The notes under the pieces: model-generated | What the model was told of the DNA's origin: nothing | Database searches by the model: none | Seen by the model: only the letters and a program-made list of their open reading frames with translations | Assembly: GCF_000718785.1 (NCBI RefSeq) | Contig: NZ_JOCA01000014.1 | Span: 62,001 to 126,000, forward strand | Direction of reading: 5' to 3' | DNA: 64,000 nt | From: Streptomyces sp. NRRL WC-3626 | Lineage (GTDB): Bacteria > Actinomycetota > Actinomycetes > Streptomycetales > Streptomycetaceae | Part shown: positions 18,567 to 27,309 of the stretch, piece by piece | Layout of the letters: every line of letters begins with the position of its first letter | How positions within the stretch are numbered: the first letter of the stretch is position 1 | Program-made: the position numbers and the translations under genes

Positions 18567-20477
18567 TTGAGACAACCCGTCCGCATCCTCGCCGCAGCCG
18601 CCCTCACCCTCCCCCTGCTGGGCGCCGCCCCCGACACCACCCCACCCGCCACCGCCCACCTCCAGCAGGCGTTCGCCACCGCCGCCGCCACGTACGACGT
18701 ACCGCAGAGCGTGCTGCTGGGCGTCTCCTACCTCCAGTCCCGCTGGGACGCCCACGCCGGTGCCCCGAGCGTGACCGGCGGCTACGGCCCCATGCACCTC
18801 ACGGACGCCCGTACCGCCCTGGAAACCGCCACCGGCCACCACCACGCCGGCGCGGAGGACCCGCGCGGCGACGAGGCCCGCCCGTCGAAGCACCCCGAGG
18901 CGGCGGCCGATCCCCGCGACCTGCCCGCCCGCCTCACCACGCTCCCCCGGGCCGCCCGCCTCACCGGCCTCACCCCCGACCGCCTCCGCGAGGACCCCGC
19001 CGCGAACGTCGCCGGCGGTGCCGCCCTGCTCGCCGACGCGCAACGCCGACTGGGTGGACCCAGCACCGACGACCCCGCCGACTGGTACGCGGCGGTCGCC
19101 CTGTTCTCCGGCGCGGACGACACCGCGTCGGCGGCGGCGTACGCCCACGACGTGTACGAGGTGATCCGCGCCGGCGAGGCACGCGTCACGGACGCCGGAC
19201 AGCGCGTCGCCCTGGACGCCCGCCCCGGCCTCACCCCCGACACCGCGGCACTGGAGCGCGCCGGACTGCGCACCCCCTCCGCCGCCGGCACGGAGTGCCC
19301 GAAGACGGTGTCCTGCGAGTGGATCCCCGCACCGTACGAGGAGTTCGGCGACGACGACTACGGCAACCACGACCTGGGTGACCGGCCCGCCTCGCAGCGC
19401 ATCCGGTACATCGTCGTCCACGACACGGAGGGCGCGTGGGAGGGCGTCCTCAACATGGTGCAGGACCCCACGTATGTGTCCTGGCAATACACGCTGCGCT
19501 CCACGGACGGTCACATCGCCCAGCATGTGAAGGCGAAGGACGTGGCCTGGCACGCGGGCAACTGGTACGTCAACGCGGGGTCGATCGGCCTGGAGCACGA
19601 GGGCTTCCTGACGCATCCCGACACCTGGTACACGGAGGCGATGTACCGTTCCTCGGCCCGGCTGGTGAAGTACCTCGCCAAGAAGTACGACATCCCGCTG
19701 GACCGGCAGCACATCCTCGGCCACGACACGGTGCCGGGAACCACCCCGGCCACCATCCCGGGCATGCACACCGACCCCGGACCGTACTGGGACTGGCGGC
19801 ACTACTTCGAACTGCTGGGCCGGCCCCTCGAGGCCGAGGGCGGACCGAAGAGCACGGTCGTGACGATCCGGCCCGACTACTCCGCCAACCGTCCGGTCTT
19901 CACGGGCTGCGAGAGCGCGGGGGAACCGTGTGCCACGCACGGGTCGAGCGCGGTGCGGCTGTACTCCGACCATGACGAGGACTCCCCGCTGATCAGGGAC
20001 ATCGGCCTCGGCTCCGCCCCGACCACGGGGGTGAACGACCTGTCCTCGCGGGTCTCCACGGGCCAGCGGTACGCGGTCGCCGACCGCTGGGGCGACTGGA
20101 CCGCGATCTGGTACCTCGGTCAGAAGGCCTGGTTCAGGAACCCGGCGAAGCAGCCGACTGCGGTGCCCGCGAAGGGCAAGGTCGTCACCCCGAGGAAGGG
20201 CCTCGACTCGGTACCGGTCTACGGCAGGGCGTACCCGGAGAAGGAGGCCTACCCCGAGGGCGTGCCGGCCCAGGCGGTGACTCCGCTGCCGTACACGGTC
20301 CTCGAGGGCCAGAAGTATGTGACCGGGGGCAAGGTACCGAGCGAGTACTACTACGCGGTGACCTTCGACGAGGCGTCCCACCAGGTGGTGCGGGGCGAGG
20401 ATCAGTACTACGAGATCCAGTTCGGGCACCGCGTCGGGTTCGTCCGGGCGGCCGACGTGACGGTGAGGTCGTCGTAG
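18567..20477 (+). CDS. Secreted N-acetylmuramoyl-L-alanine amidase
   Basis: Exported 636-residue cell-wall hydrolase. A signal peptide (about 1-21) precedes a transglycosylase-like region (about 30-240: V-P-Q-S-V-L-L-G-V-S-Y-L-Q-S-R-W-D), in which Gln stands where lytic transglycosylases have catalytic Glu. An amidase_2 domain (about 295-450) shows zinc ligands in I-V-V-H-D-T-E-G, the L-E-H-E-G-F motif and H-T-D-P-G. The C-terminal 170 residues look like SH3-type wall-binding repeats. TTG at 18567 is chosen for AGGAG 6 nt upstream. It cleaves the lactyl-amide bond of peptidoglycan stems. A strong terminator follows. Confidence 0.92.
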   Translation: MRQPVRILAAAALTLPLLGAAPDTTPPATAHLQQAFATAAATYDVPQSVLLGVSYLQSRWDAHAGAPSVTGGYGPMHLTDARTALETATGHHHAGAEDPRGDEARPSKHPEAAADPRDLPARLTTLPRAARLTGLTPDRLREDPAANVAGGAALLADAQRRLGGPSTDDPADWYAAVALFSGADDTASAAAYAHDVYEVIRAGEARVTDAGQRVALDARPGLTPDTAALERAGLRTPSAAGTECPKTVSCEWIPAPYEEFGDDDYGNHDLGDRPASQRIRYIVVHDTEGAWEGVLNMVQDPTYVSWQYTLRSTDGHIAQHVKAKDVAWHAGNWYVNAGSIGLEHEGFLTHPDTWYTEAMYRSSARLVKYLAKKYDIPLDRQHILGHDTVPGTTPATIPGMHTDPGPYWDWRHYFELLGRPLEAEGGPKSTVVTIRPDYSANRPVFTGCESAGEPCATHGSSAVRLYSDHDEDSPLIRDIGLGSAPTTGVNDLSSRVSTGQRYAVADRWGDWTAIWYLGQKAWFRNPAKQPTAVPAKGKVVTPRKGLDSVPVYGRAYPEKEAYPEGVPAQAVTPLPYTVLEGQKYVTGGKVPSEYYYAVTFDEASHQVVRGEDQYYEIQFGHRVGFVRAADVTVRSS

Positions 20478-20498
20478 CGGCGCCGCGGCGGTAAGGAG

Positions 20499-20527
20499 AG
20501 GGCCGGGTTCCCGTCGAACCCGGCCCT
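20499..20527. terminator. Bidirectional terminator
   Basis: Perfect 12-bp hairpin (20499-20510 with 20516-20527, 5-nt loop CCGTC) followed by TTCG. It lies between the convergent amidase gene and the hypothetical gene that ends at 20533. Confidence 0.85.
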
Positions 20528-20532
20528 TCGCG

Positions 20533-21030
20533 TCAGCCCTGCTGGAACAGTTCCGCGGGGAGCGGCTTGAGGAGGGCGTACAGGTCGTCGGTGATGGGGC
20601 GGTCCCAGGCGGCGATGGTCACCAGCACGTTGTCGCTGCGGTCGAACTGGACACAGGAGATGCGGCCCTCGGAGAGCTTCACGCGGCGCACGATCAGCAG
20701 GTTGTCGCCCTGCATCACGGGTACGTCCTCGGTGCCGACGACGGTGATCTCCTCGTCGTTCTCCAGCGCCAGCAGCAACTGTCCGACCTCGAAGGGGATC
20801 TCGCCCTCCGGAAGGTCCCGGGCCGGGGAGCCCTCGGGCAGATTGCCGATGACCATCGCGGGGCCCCGGCCGCCGAACAGGTCGTAACGCAGGAAGACGC
20901 CCTGGCAGCTTCCGTCGGGGGCGGGCAGCAGCCCGGCGCCCAGGTTCCCGGGCCAGTCGCCCGGGTCCATGGCCAGAACGTCGAAGTCGGGCCCGGCGGG
21001 CGTGGCACTGCGGCGGCGGAGGAACGACAT
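20533..21030 (-). CDS. Conserved hypothetical protein
   Basis: A 165-residue soluble acidic protein that I do not recognise. It has no signal peptide, membrane segment or metal motif. The sequence suggests an all-beta fold with alternating strands (L-R-Y-D-L-F-G-G-R, V-G-Q-L-L-L-A-L-E-N-D-E-E-I-T-V-V). The codon usage is normal, and the ATG start at 21030 is clear. It lies 57 nt downstream of the CGNR regulator gene on the same strand, so the two may be cotranscribed. Confidence 0.75.
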   Translation of the reverse strand: MSFLRRRSATPAGPDFDVLAMDPGDWPGNLGAGLLPAPDGSCQGVFLRYDLFGGRGPAMVIGNLPEGSPARDLPEGEIPFEVGQLLLALENDEEITVVGTEDVPVMQGDNLLIVRRVKLSEGRISCVQFDRSDNVLVTIAAWDRPITDDLYALLKPLPAELFQQG

Positions 21031-21087
21031 GCCGCAATGGTACGTGCCCGCGCGCGTGTACGGACGGTCGGGCGAGGCCCGCCCGGG

Positions 21088-21681
21088 CTATCCGGCCCGC
21101 CGGTGCCGCTCGTGGTGGCGGGCGACCCGGGCGCGGTTGCCGCAGGAGGGTTTGCACCACTCCTGACGCGGGTGTTCCTTCAGGAAGTAGCGGACGCAGC
21201 GGGGGGCGTGGCAGGCGCGCAGGCGTTCGCGGTCGGGGCCGGTGAGGAAGGTGATGGTGGCGTGGGCGAGGGTGGCGGTGAGGTCGGCGCCCTCGCCCGG
21301 TGCGGGCTGTCTGTGGCTGACGGGGCCGGCCCCGTCGGGCCAGTCCAGGACCGGGACGGTGGGGGTGCGGGCCGCTGCCTCGTTCAGGCGCCGTAGGGCT
21401 TCGGCGAGGGGGAGCAGGCGGGATGCGTCGGCGGGGCTGGGCGGGGTGGGGCGGACCGCGTGGGCGAAGAGGGTGCGGACGGCCGTGCGGAGGGTGTGGA
21501 CGGCGGCGAGGTCGGTCTCGTCGGCGGTGAAGGTGTCCGGGGCGGGGTGGGTGCGGGGGTGTGCGCGGACCCAGGCTTCCAGGGCAGCGGCGTGATCCAG
21601 ATCGTCGGTGACTCCGCCGTTGCCGTCGTGGCGGATGGTGAGCGCGAGCTCCAGGGGGAGCGGTGTGTCTGAGTCCCGCAT
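21088..21681 (-). CDS. CGNR zinc-finger (ABATE-domain) regulator
   Basis: A 197-residue putative transcription regulator. The N-terminal ABATE-type ligand domain (about 1-145) is followed by the C-terminal CGNR zinc finger, C-x4-C-V-R-Y-F ... W-C-x3-C-G-N-R-A-R-V-A-R-H (about 152-195). Family members are thought to sense stress or metabolites and bind DNA through the finger. The ATG at 21681 is chosen by the family start. An in-frame ATG 30 nt upstream is possible. An 8-bp inverted repeat overlaps the start region, suggesting autoregulation. Confidence 0.85.
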   Translation of the reverse strand: MRDSDTPLPLELALTIRHDGNGGVTDDLDHAAALEAWVRAHPRTHPAPDTFTADETDLAAVHTLRTAVRTLFAHAVRPTPPSPADASRLLPLAEALRRLNEAAARTPTVPVLDWPDGAGPVSHRQPAPGEGADLTATLAHATITFLTGPDRERLRACHAPRCVRYFLKEHPRQEWCKPSCGNRARVARHHERHRRAG

Positions 21682-21683
21682 GC

Positions 21684-21716
21684 CGCTAATGATAAGGGGG
21701 CTTGCAGGCATTAGCG
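21684..21716. promoter_or_regulatory. Inverted repeat CGCTAATG-N17-CATTAGCG
   Basis: Perfect 8-bp arms immediately upstream of the CGNR start codon. They are AT-rich for this genome and have half-sites 25 bp apart (centre to centre). The position suggests an operator overlapping the promoter, probably bound by the CGNR protein itself. No experimental motif for this family is known to me. Confidence 0.4.
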
Positions 21717-21735
21717 TCGGTGCGGGGCGGGGCCG

Positions 21736-21854
21736 GGCGGGGGGTGTGGCGCTGCTCGGCGCCTGCGAGGTGCCGCTGCGCCCGCCCTCCCCCACTCTCG
21801 GCTTCGCTCGAGCGGGAGGTACCCCCATCGCCCCAGCGGCACGATTGCCCGCAG
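21736..21854 (-). repeat. Repeated palindromic intergenic element, copy B
   Basis: Reverse-orientation copy of the element at 18269-18388. On the minus strand it begins CTGCGGGCAATCGTGCCGC 20 bp past the stop of the universal stress protein gene. It contains the same CCTCCCGCTCGAGCGAAG centre and ends in the same GGCGGCACC-type arm. Confidence 0.85.
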
Positions 21855-21874
21855 TTGACGTGGTGGTGCGGGAG

Positions 21875-22765
21875 TTACGTCAGCTGCGCGGGTGGGATCA
21901 CCGCTGCCGGGCTCACCGCGTGCAGGAGTACCGCCTGGGTCACCGAGCCCATCATGCGGGCCGGGGACAGGAGGCGGCGGCGGTGACGGCCCACGACCAC
22001 CAGGGACGCGGCCCGGGATGCCTCGACCAGGTGGCCGGCCGCGTCGCCGGGGAGCACGTCCGTCCGCACGGTGACCGAGTCGTGGCGCTCCCGGTACGGG
22101 GCGAGGAAGCCGTCCGTCAGGACCCTGGTCTCGTGTTCGACCGCGTCCTGGTCGATGTCCGGCGGCGGCATCTCCCCGGGCAGCATCCAGGTCTGCAGGG
22201 GCCAGGGGTAGGCCGCGAGGACCCGCAGCGGGACCCCGCGCAGTGCCGCCTCCGCGAAGGCGAAGGCGAGCGTGGCCTCGTCGGGACTTTCGGCGTTCAC
22301 CCCGACCACGACCGGCGCATCGGGCCCGGCCTGCCCCGCGCCGTCTCCCCCGCGTCCGGGCCGCGGCACCACGACGACCGGGCACTCGGCGTCACGCGCC
22401 GCGGCCAGGGAGTTGGAGCCGAGCAGCAGGCTCGCGAAGCCCCCGCGTCCCCGGGAGCCGAGCACCAGCAACGCCGCCTCCGCCCCCGCTTCCGGCAGCA
22501 GGGCGCCCGGCGCCCCCTCCAGCGGGACGTACTCGGCCGCGGAGAAGCCCGCCAGGTGTTCGCGGGCCCGGTCGAGGACCGGGTCCTCGGCGGGGTCCGG
22601 GGGCCCGGCCGCGAGTACCTCGGGCCGCGCCCAGGGGGCGTACTGGCGTACGTGCACGACCCGCAGCGGGGCCTCGCGCCGGCGTGCGGCGTCGAGGGCC
22701 CACCGAAGTGCGCGGAGACTGTCGTCCGAACCGTCGACCGCCGCGACGACCGGCTGGGTGCTCAT
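21875..22765 (-). CDS. Universal stress protein, tandem UspA domains
   Basis: A 296-residue protein of two UspA domains. Each begins with a hydrophobic strand and Asp (V-V-A-A-V-D-G-S and V-V-V-G-V-N-A). Domain 1 has the ATP-binding G-S-R-G-R-G-G-F-x-x-L-L-L-G-S. Domain 2 has a weaker G-R-H-R-R-R-L-L-S-P. Usp proteins bind ATP or other nucleotides and act in dormancy or redox stress. AGGA precedes the ATG at 22765. Confidence 0.92.
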   Translation of the reverse strand: MSTQPVVAAVDGSDDSLRALRWALDAARRREAPLRVVHVRQYAPWARPEVLAAGPPDPAEDPVLDRAREHLAGFSAAEYVPLEGAPGALLPEAGAEAALLVLGSRGRGGFASLLLGSNSLAAARDAECPVVVVPRPGRGGDGAGQAGPDAPVVVGVNAESPDEATLAFAFAEAALRGVPLRVLAAYPWPLQTWMLPGEMPPPDIDQDAVEHETRVLTDGFLAPYRERHDSVTVRTDVLPGDAAGHLVEASRAASLVVVGRHRRRLLSPARMMGSVTQAVLLHAVSPAAVIPPAQLT

Positions 22766-22903
22766 GATTCCTCGCCTCCGGATACGACCTGCGACCTCTG
22801 TCCCGCGCCTCCCCCGCCAGCCTGACTCAGGCCGGGTCGGGGAACGGCACTTCGGATCGCGTGTCCGGAAAAACGGGCGGAACACCCCCTGCGGCGACGC
22901 CGC

Positions 22904-23146
22904 TCAGGTCAGGTCGAACTCCCCTTCCCGTGCCCCCGACACAAACGCACCCCACTCGGCGGGTGTGAAGATCAGACCGGGGCTCTCCGGGTGGCCACTG
23001 TTGCGCATGGCGATGAAGCCCTCCACGAAGGCGATCTGGACATCGCCCAGGCCACGGCTGCTGGACTGCCACTGTGCGTTGCTCAGGTCCAGGTCCGGCT
23101 TGTCCCAGCCCGTGAGCGGGCGCTGCTGGGTGGTGCTCTCGGCCAC
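22904..23146 (-). CDS. DUF397 protein (orphan)
   Basis: An 80-residue DUF397 protein. It shows A-Q-W-Q-S-S-S, V-A/I-x-x-V-E-G-F-I-A-M-R-N-S and the C-terminal F-T-P-A-E-W-G-A-F-V. Such proteins normally sit beside an Xre-type regulator and act as small partners, in the WhiJ-like systems of Streptomyces. No such regulator is adjacent here. GTG at 23146 has GGGAGGAG upstream. Confidence 0.85.
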   Translation of the reverse strand: MAESTTQQRPLTGWDKPDLDLSNAQWQSSSRGLGDVQIAFVEGFIAMRNSGHPESPGLIFTPAEWGAFVSGAREGEFDLT

Positions 23147-23377
23147 GTCCGTGCTCCTCCCGATTTCCGTCGTCCGCGGGTCAGCCTAGCGACCGGTCCC
23201 TGCCCCCGACAGGCCGCGCGACAAGTGCCTTCACGCGGGGGCACGGGGGACGGCGGAGGAAAGGGAACGGGTGTGCGTTGAACCGGGAGGGACACGTCGA
23301 CGTACTGGTGTGGGCGGGCCCGCGCACCGGGCCCCGTTCGTCATGCCATCGCAGTACCGCACGGAAGGACCCTCCGG

Positions 23378-25159
23378 GTGTCGCTCTTCACTCGCCCCCG
23401 CCGACCGCAGGCCACCACCGAGGGCGAAGCGGACCAGGGAGAACCCGCCGCACCCGAAGAAGGCACACCACCTGCGGCCACACCGCCGGGATGGTTCGGC
23501 TGGCGGCACCGGTGGCCGCGCACGGCGCACGGTGTCACCGTGGGGATCACGGTCCTCGCCGGAGCGCTGGTCCTCTTCGCGCTCCTCGTGCCGAACCGGG
23601 TGGAACGCCTCGAGGCCGGCGCGTTCCTGCGGCTGCCCGCCGAGGGCATCCTGCTCGCCACGCTGCTGCTCGTGCTCAAGGCGCGGTGGCGGCGGATCAC
23701 GGCCGTGGTCGCAGGCGTTCTGCTGGGGCTGCTGACGGTCCTGAAATTCATGGACATGGGCTTCTACCAGGTGCTGGCCCGCCCCTTCGACCTGGTGCTC
23801 GACTGGATCCTGCTGGACGACGCGACGGACTTCGTCCGGGAGTCGTTCGGGCGGGGCGGTCAGGTGCTCGCCGTGGTCGGGGTGATCGTGCTGTTCGTGG
23901 CCCTGCTGGCGCTGATGACACTGGCGACGGTACGGCTGACCGGGCTGATGACCCGTCATCGTCCCGTCGCCGTGCGCACGCTGCTGGTGCTGGGCGTCGC
24001 GTGGATCACCTGTGTCACGGTCGGCGTGCAGGTCGGCGGGGTGCCGATCGCCAGCAAGGGCACGGCTGATCTGGTGGGCGACCGGGTGGAGCAGGTGCGG
24101 GCGGGGCTGCGGGACGCGCGGGTCTTCGAGAAGGAGGCGTCCGTCGACGCCTTCGCGAAGACGCCGCCCGATCAGCTGTTCACCGGGCTGCGCGGCAAGG
24201 ACGTCCTGTTCACGTTCATCGAGTCCTACGGCCGGGTCGCGATCGACGATCCGGCGATGGCCGGACCGATGGACACGGCGCTGAAGGAGGGCACGCGACG
24301 GCTGGAGGACGCCGGTTTCGCCTCCCGCAGCGGCTGGCTGAAGTCCCCGGTGACCGGGGCGGGCAGCTGGCTCGCGCACTCCACCTTCCTGTCCGGCCTG
24401 TGGATCAAGAACCAGCAGCGCTACCGGAGTCTGACGACCAGTGACCGCATGACCCTGACCAACTACTTCCGCAAGACCGGTGACTGGCGGACCGTCGGTA
24501 TCGTGCCCGGGGTGCGGCGGGCCTGGCCGGAGGGGAAGTTCTTCGGCCTGGACCACATCTACGACTCGGAGCACCTCGGCTACCGGGGCCCGTACTTCAG
24601 CTGGACCCCCGTGCCCGACCAGTTCAGCCTGGAGGCCTTCGAGCGTCTGGAGCACGGCCGGACGGACCGCGAGCCGATCATGGCGGAGATCATCCTGGCC
24701 TCCAGCCACAACCCCTGGTCCCCCATCGCGCGCATGATCGACTGGGACGATCTCGGTGACGGTTCGGTGTTCCACGAGATCAAGAAGGAGGGCACGGATC
24801 CGAAGGAGGTCTGGAAGGACCCGGAGAACGTGCGCACCGAGTACCGGCGGGCCATCGAGTACTCGCTGAGCAGCCTCACCGAGTGGGTCGAGCGGTACGG
24901 CGACGAGAACACGGTCCTGGTGTTCCTGGGCGATCACCAGCCGGTGCCCACCGTCACCGCCGGCAGCACCGGCAAGGACGTGCCGGTGTCGATCGTGGCC
25001 AAGGATCCGAAGGTGCTGGAGCGGGTGGCCGACTGGAACTGGACCGACGGTCTGAAGCCCGCGGCCGACGCCCCGCGCTGGGGCATGGACACCTTCCGCG
25101 ACCGCTTCATGACGGCGTACGGGCCCCAGGGCGGTGCCCTTGCCGCCCCGGCGCCGTGA
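23378..25159 (+). CDS. Membrane sulfatase / LTA-synthase-like phosphotransferase
   Basis: A 593-residue membrane protein. A hydrophilic N terminus (about 1-50) is followed by four to five membrane helices (about 55-220) and an extracytoplasmic alkaline-phosphatase-superfamily domain. The metal/active-site motifs are F-T-F-I-E-S-Y-G-R (near 275) and F-L-G-D-H-Q-P (near 515). The topology is that of LtaS or EptA-like enzymes, which transfer or cleave phospho- or sulfo-groups on envelope polymers. The substrate is unknown. GTG at 23378 is preceded by AAGGA. Confidence 0.82.
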   Translation: MSLFTRPRRPQATTEGEADQGEPAAPEEGTPPAATPPGWFGWRHRWPRTAHGVTVGITVLAGALVLFALLVPNRVERLEAGAFLRLPAEGILLATLLLVLKARWRRITAVVAGVLLGLLTVLKFMDMGFYQVLARPFDLVLDWILLDDATDFVRESFGRGGQVLAVVGVIVLFVALLALMTLATVRLTGLMTRHRPVAVRTLLVLGVAWITCVTVGVQVGGVPIASKGTADLVGDRVEQVRAGLRDARVFEKEASVDAFAKTPPDQLFTGLRGKDVLFTFIESYGRVAIDDPAMAGPMDTALKEGTRRLEDAGFASRSGWLKSPVTGAGSWLAHSTFLSGLWIKNQQRYRSLTTSDRMTLTNYFRKTGDWRTVGIVPGVRRAWPEGKFFGLDHIYDSEHLGYRGPYFSWTPVPDQFSLEAFERLEHGRTDREPIMAEIILASSHNPWSPIARMIDWDDLGDGSVFHEIKKEGTDPKEVWKDPENVRTEYRRAIEYSLSSLTEWVERYGDENTVLVFLGDHQPVPTVTAGSTGKDVPVSIVAKDPKVLERVADWNWTDGLKPAADAPRWGMDTFRDRFMTAYGPQGGALAAPAP

Positions 25160-25241
25160 GGACCGGCGCCACGCGAGAAAGTGCGGGCCGCGCTCTTGCC
25201 CCCGGGCGGCGCGGCCTGACTTACTGATCCCGGCGGACGAC

Positions 25242-25255
25242 CGAATGATCGTTCG
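25242..25255. promoter_or_regulatory. TetR-type operator before phenylacetate-CoA ligase
   Basis: Near-perfect 14-bp palindrome CGAATGATCGTTCG, 82 bp before the ligase start. It resembles the CGAACG-type dyads bound by PaaR-like TetR repressors of phenylacetate genes. A TetR gene is the next gene downstream of the ligase. Confidence 0.5.
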
Positions 25256-25337
25256 CCCGGATTGTCGCGGCGGCCGGACGGCTCGGCGACTCCGTGATGA
25301 CACGGCTCGACGGCTCGACGGTGAGGAGAAGGCCCTG

Positions 25338-26639
25338 ATGGCGGAGGCGGCGCACCTGCTGGATTCGGCGGAACGGCTCGACCCGGAGGGCCTGCGGGCG
25401 CTCCAGCTGGAGCGGCTGCGCGGCTCGCTGCGGCTCGCCTACGAGCGGGTGCCGTTCTACCGGGAGTCCTTCGACAAGGCGGGCGTCCACCCGGACGACT
25501 GCCGTTCCCTGTCGGATCTGGCCCGGTTCCCGTTCACCACCAAGGCGGACCTGCGGGCGAACTACCCGTACGGCATGTTCGCGGTACCCCGCGACCGTAT
25601 CCGCCGGCTGCACGCCTCCAGCGGCACCACCGGACGCCCCACGGTCGTCGGGTACACGGAGGGCGACCTTTCCATGTGGGCCGACATGGTGGCCCGGTCC
25701 ATCCGCGCGGCGGGCGGCCGCCCCGGGGACACGGCACATGTGGCCTACGGCTATGGCCTGTTCACCGGCGGTCTGGGCGCACACTACGGCGCCGAACGGC
25801 TCGGCTGTACAGTGATCCCCGCGTCCGGCGGGATGACGTCCCGCCAGGTGACGCTGATCCAGGATCTGAAGCCCTCGGTCATCATGGTGACCCCGTCCTA
25901 CATGCTCACCCTGCTCGACGAGTTCGAGCGGCAGGGCGTGGACCCGCGCTCCACCTCGCTGCGGGTGGGGATCTTCGGCGCGGAGCCGTGGACGGAGCGG
26001 ATGCGGCAGGAGATCGAGGAGCGGTTCGCGATCGACGCGGTCGACATATACGGGCTGTCGGAGGTGATCGGCCCGGGTGTGGCGCAGGAGTGCGTGGAGA
26101 CCAAGGACGGCCTGCACATCTGGGAGGACCACTTCTATCCGGAGGTCGTCGATCCGGTCACCGGTGAGGTGCTGCCGGAGGGGGAGCGGGGCGAGCTGGT
26201 CTTCACCTCGCTGACCAAGGAGGCGATGCCGGTCGTCCGCTACCGGACGCGGGATCTGACCCGGCTGCTGCCGGGCACCGCGCGGGTGTTCCGGCGGATG
26301 GAGAAGGTCACGGGCCGCAGTGACGACATGGTGATCCTGCGCGGGGTGAACCTGTTCCCCACCCAGATCGAGGAGATCGTGCTGCGCACACCGGGCGTGG
26401 CGCCGCACTTTCAGCTCCGTCTCACCACGGTGGGCAGGATGGACGCCCTCACCGTCCGCGCGGAGGCGCGTCCCGACGCGGACGCCACGGCGCGTGAGGC
26501 GGCCGCCCGGTCGATCGTGGCGGCCGTGAAGGACGGTATCGGGGTCTCGGCGGACGTGGAGATCGTCGACCCGGAGACCCTGGAGCGCTCGGTGGGCAAG
26601 ATCCGGCGGATCGTGGACCTGCGCGACAAGCGGGACTGA
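25338..26639 (+). CDS. paaK: Phenylacetate-CoA ligase
   Basis: AMP-forming aryl-CoA ligase of 433 residues, the usual PaaK length, that activates phenylacetate to phenylacetyl-CoA. The ATP loop is S-S-G-T-T-G-R-P-T (near 95), the adenylate motif Y-G-L-S-E-V-I-G-P-G-V-A (near 237), and the C-terminal lid begins after G-R-S-D-D-M-V-I-L-R-G-V-N-L-F-P-T-Q. The ATG at 25338 follows GGAGAAGG. No paaABCDE genes are in the window, so it may serve another acid or supply a starter unit. It is convergent with its probable TetR regulator. Confidence 0.9.
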   Translation: MAEAAHLLDSAERLDPEGLRALQLERLRGSLRLAYERVPFYRESFDKAGVHPDDCRSLSDLARFPFTTKADLRANYPYGMFAVPRDRIRRLHASSGTTGRPTVVGYTEGDLSMWADMVARSIRAAGGRPGDTAHVAYGYGLFTGGLGAHYGAERLGCTVIPASGGMTSRQVTLIQDLKPSVIMVTPSYMLTLLDEFERQGVDPRSTSLRVGIFGAEPWTERMRQEIEERFAIDAVDIYGLSEVIGPGVAQECVETKDGLHIWEDHFYPEVVDPVTGEVLPEGERGELVFTSLTKEAMPVVRYRTRDLTRLLPGTARVFRRMEKVTGRSDDMVILRGVNLFPTQIEEIVLRTPGVAPHFQLRLTTVGRMDALTVRAEARPDADATAREAAARSIVAAVKDGIGVSADVEIVDPETLERSVGKIRRIVDLRDKRD

Positions 26640-26654
26640 AGGGGCCGCCGTCGG

Positions 26655-27239
26655 CTACTCGGCGGCCACGATCCGTTCGACCGCCGCCGTCACCAGCCGG
26701 TCGCGTTCCTCCGGGGTGAAGACGTCCGGCAGGGTGAGCTGTTCGACGATCAGCCAGTTCAGCGCCATGTAGAGCAGCCGGACGGCCATGGCGTCACCGG
26801 GCAGGCCGGAGCCCTCGTGGTAGCGGACGTTGGCGTCGAGGTCGGCCCGGACCCGCTCGGTGAGCACCTTGCGGAGTTCCGGGCGGCGGGTGGCCTCCAG
26901 CCGGAGTTCCAGCAGCGCGAGATAGCCGGTGCGGAAGGCGGCGATACGGCCGACCAGTTCCCGCATCAGTTCCGCGTAGACGGCCCGGTCGCGTCCGGCG
27001 GCCTGCTGCCGGGCGACGACCTCGTCGTCGGGCCGGAGCCGCTCGTAGACCCGGGCGCCGGCCTGGGTGAGCAGGTCGTCGCGCGAGGTGAAGTAGTTGG
27101 AGGCGGTGCCGACGGGGACGGCGGCCCCGGTGTCCACGGCCCGGAAGGTCAGGCCCCGGGCGCCCTCCCGGGCCAGTACCTCGATCGCGGCGTCCACCAG
27201 GGCGGTCCGCCGCTGCTCGTTCCGTCTCACCACCGACAT
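26655..27239 (-). CDS. TetR family regulator
   Basis: TetR protein of 194 residues. The N-terminal HTH (about 8-55: A-L-V-D-A-A-I-E-V-L-A-R-E-G-A-R-G-L-T ... A-S-N-Y-F) is normal, and the C-terminal ligand domain is of ordinary length. The start is the ATG at 27239; GTG at 27266 would add nine residues. The gene is convergent with paaK (15 nt), and the palindrome upstream of paaK is its likely target. The ligand may be phenylacetyl-CoA or a related CoA ester (inferred). Confidence 0.9.
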   Translation of the reverse strand: MSVVRRNEQRRTALVDAAIEVLAREGARGLTFRAVDTGAAVPVGTASNYFTSRDDLLTQAGARVYERLRPDDEVVARQQAAGRDRAVYAELMRELVGRIAAFRTGYLALLELRLEATRRPELRKVLTERVRADLDANVRYHEGSGLPGDAMAVRLLYMALNWLIVEQLTLPDVFTPEERDRLVTAAVERIVAAE

Positions 27240-27309
27240 CACTCCGCCCGTTTCACGATCCCTCACACCACTGCGGGCAGAGTACTACGTCCGGAGTCGT
27301 CCGATGGTG

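Noticed and set aside
18567..20477. An antisense frame of 627 residues over the amidase gene
   Set aside because: It is Gly/Arg/Val-rich with no recognisable domains; GC-rich genomes give such long shadows.
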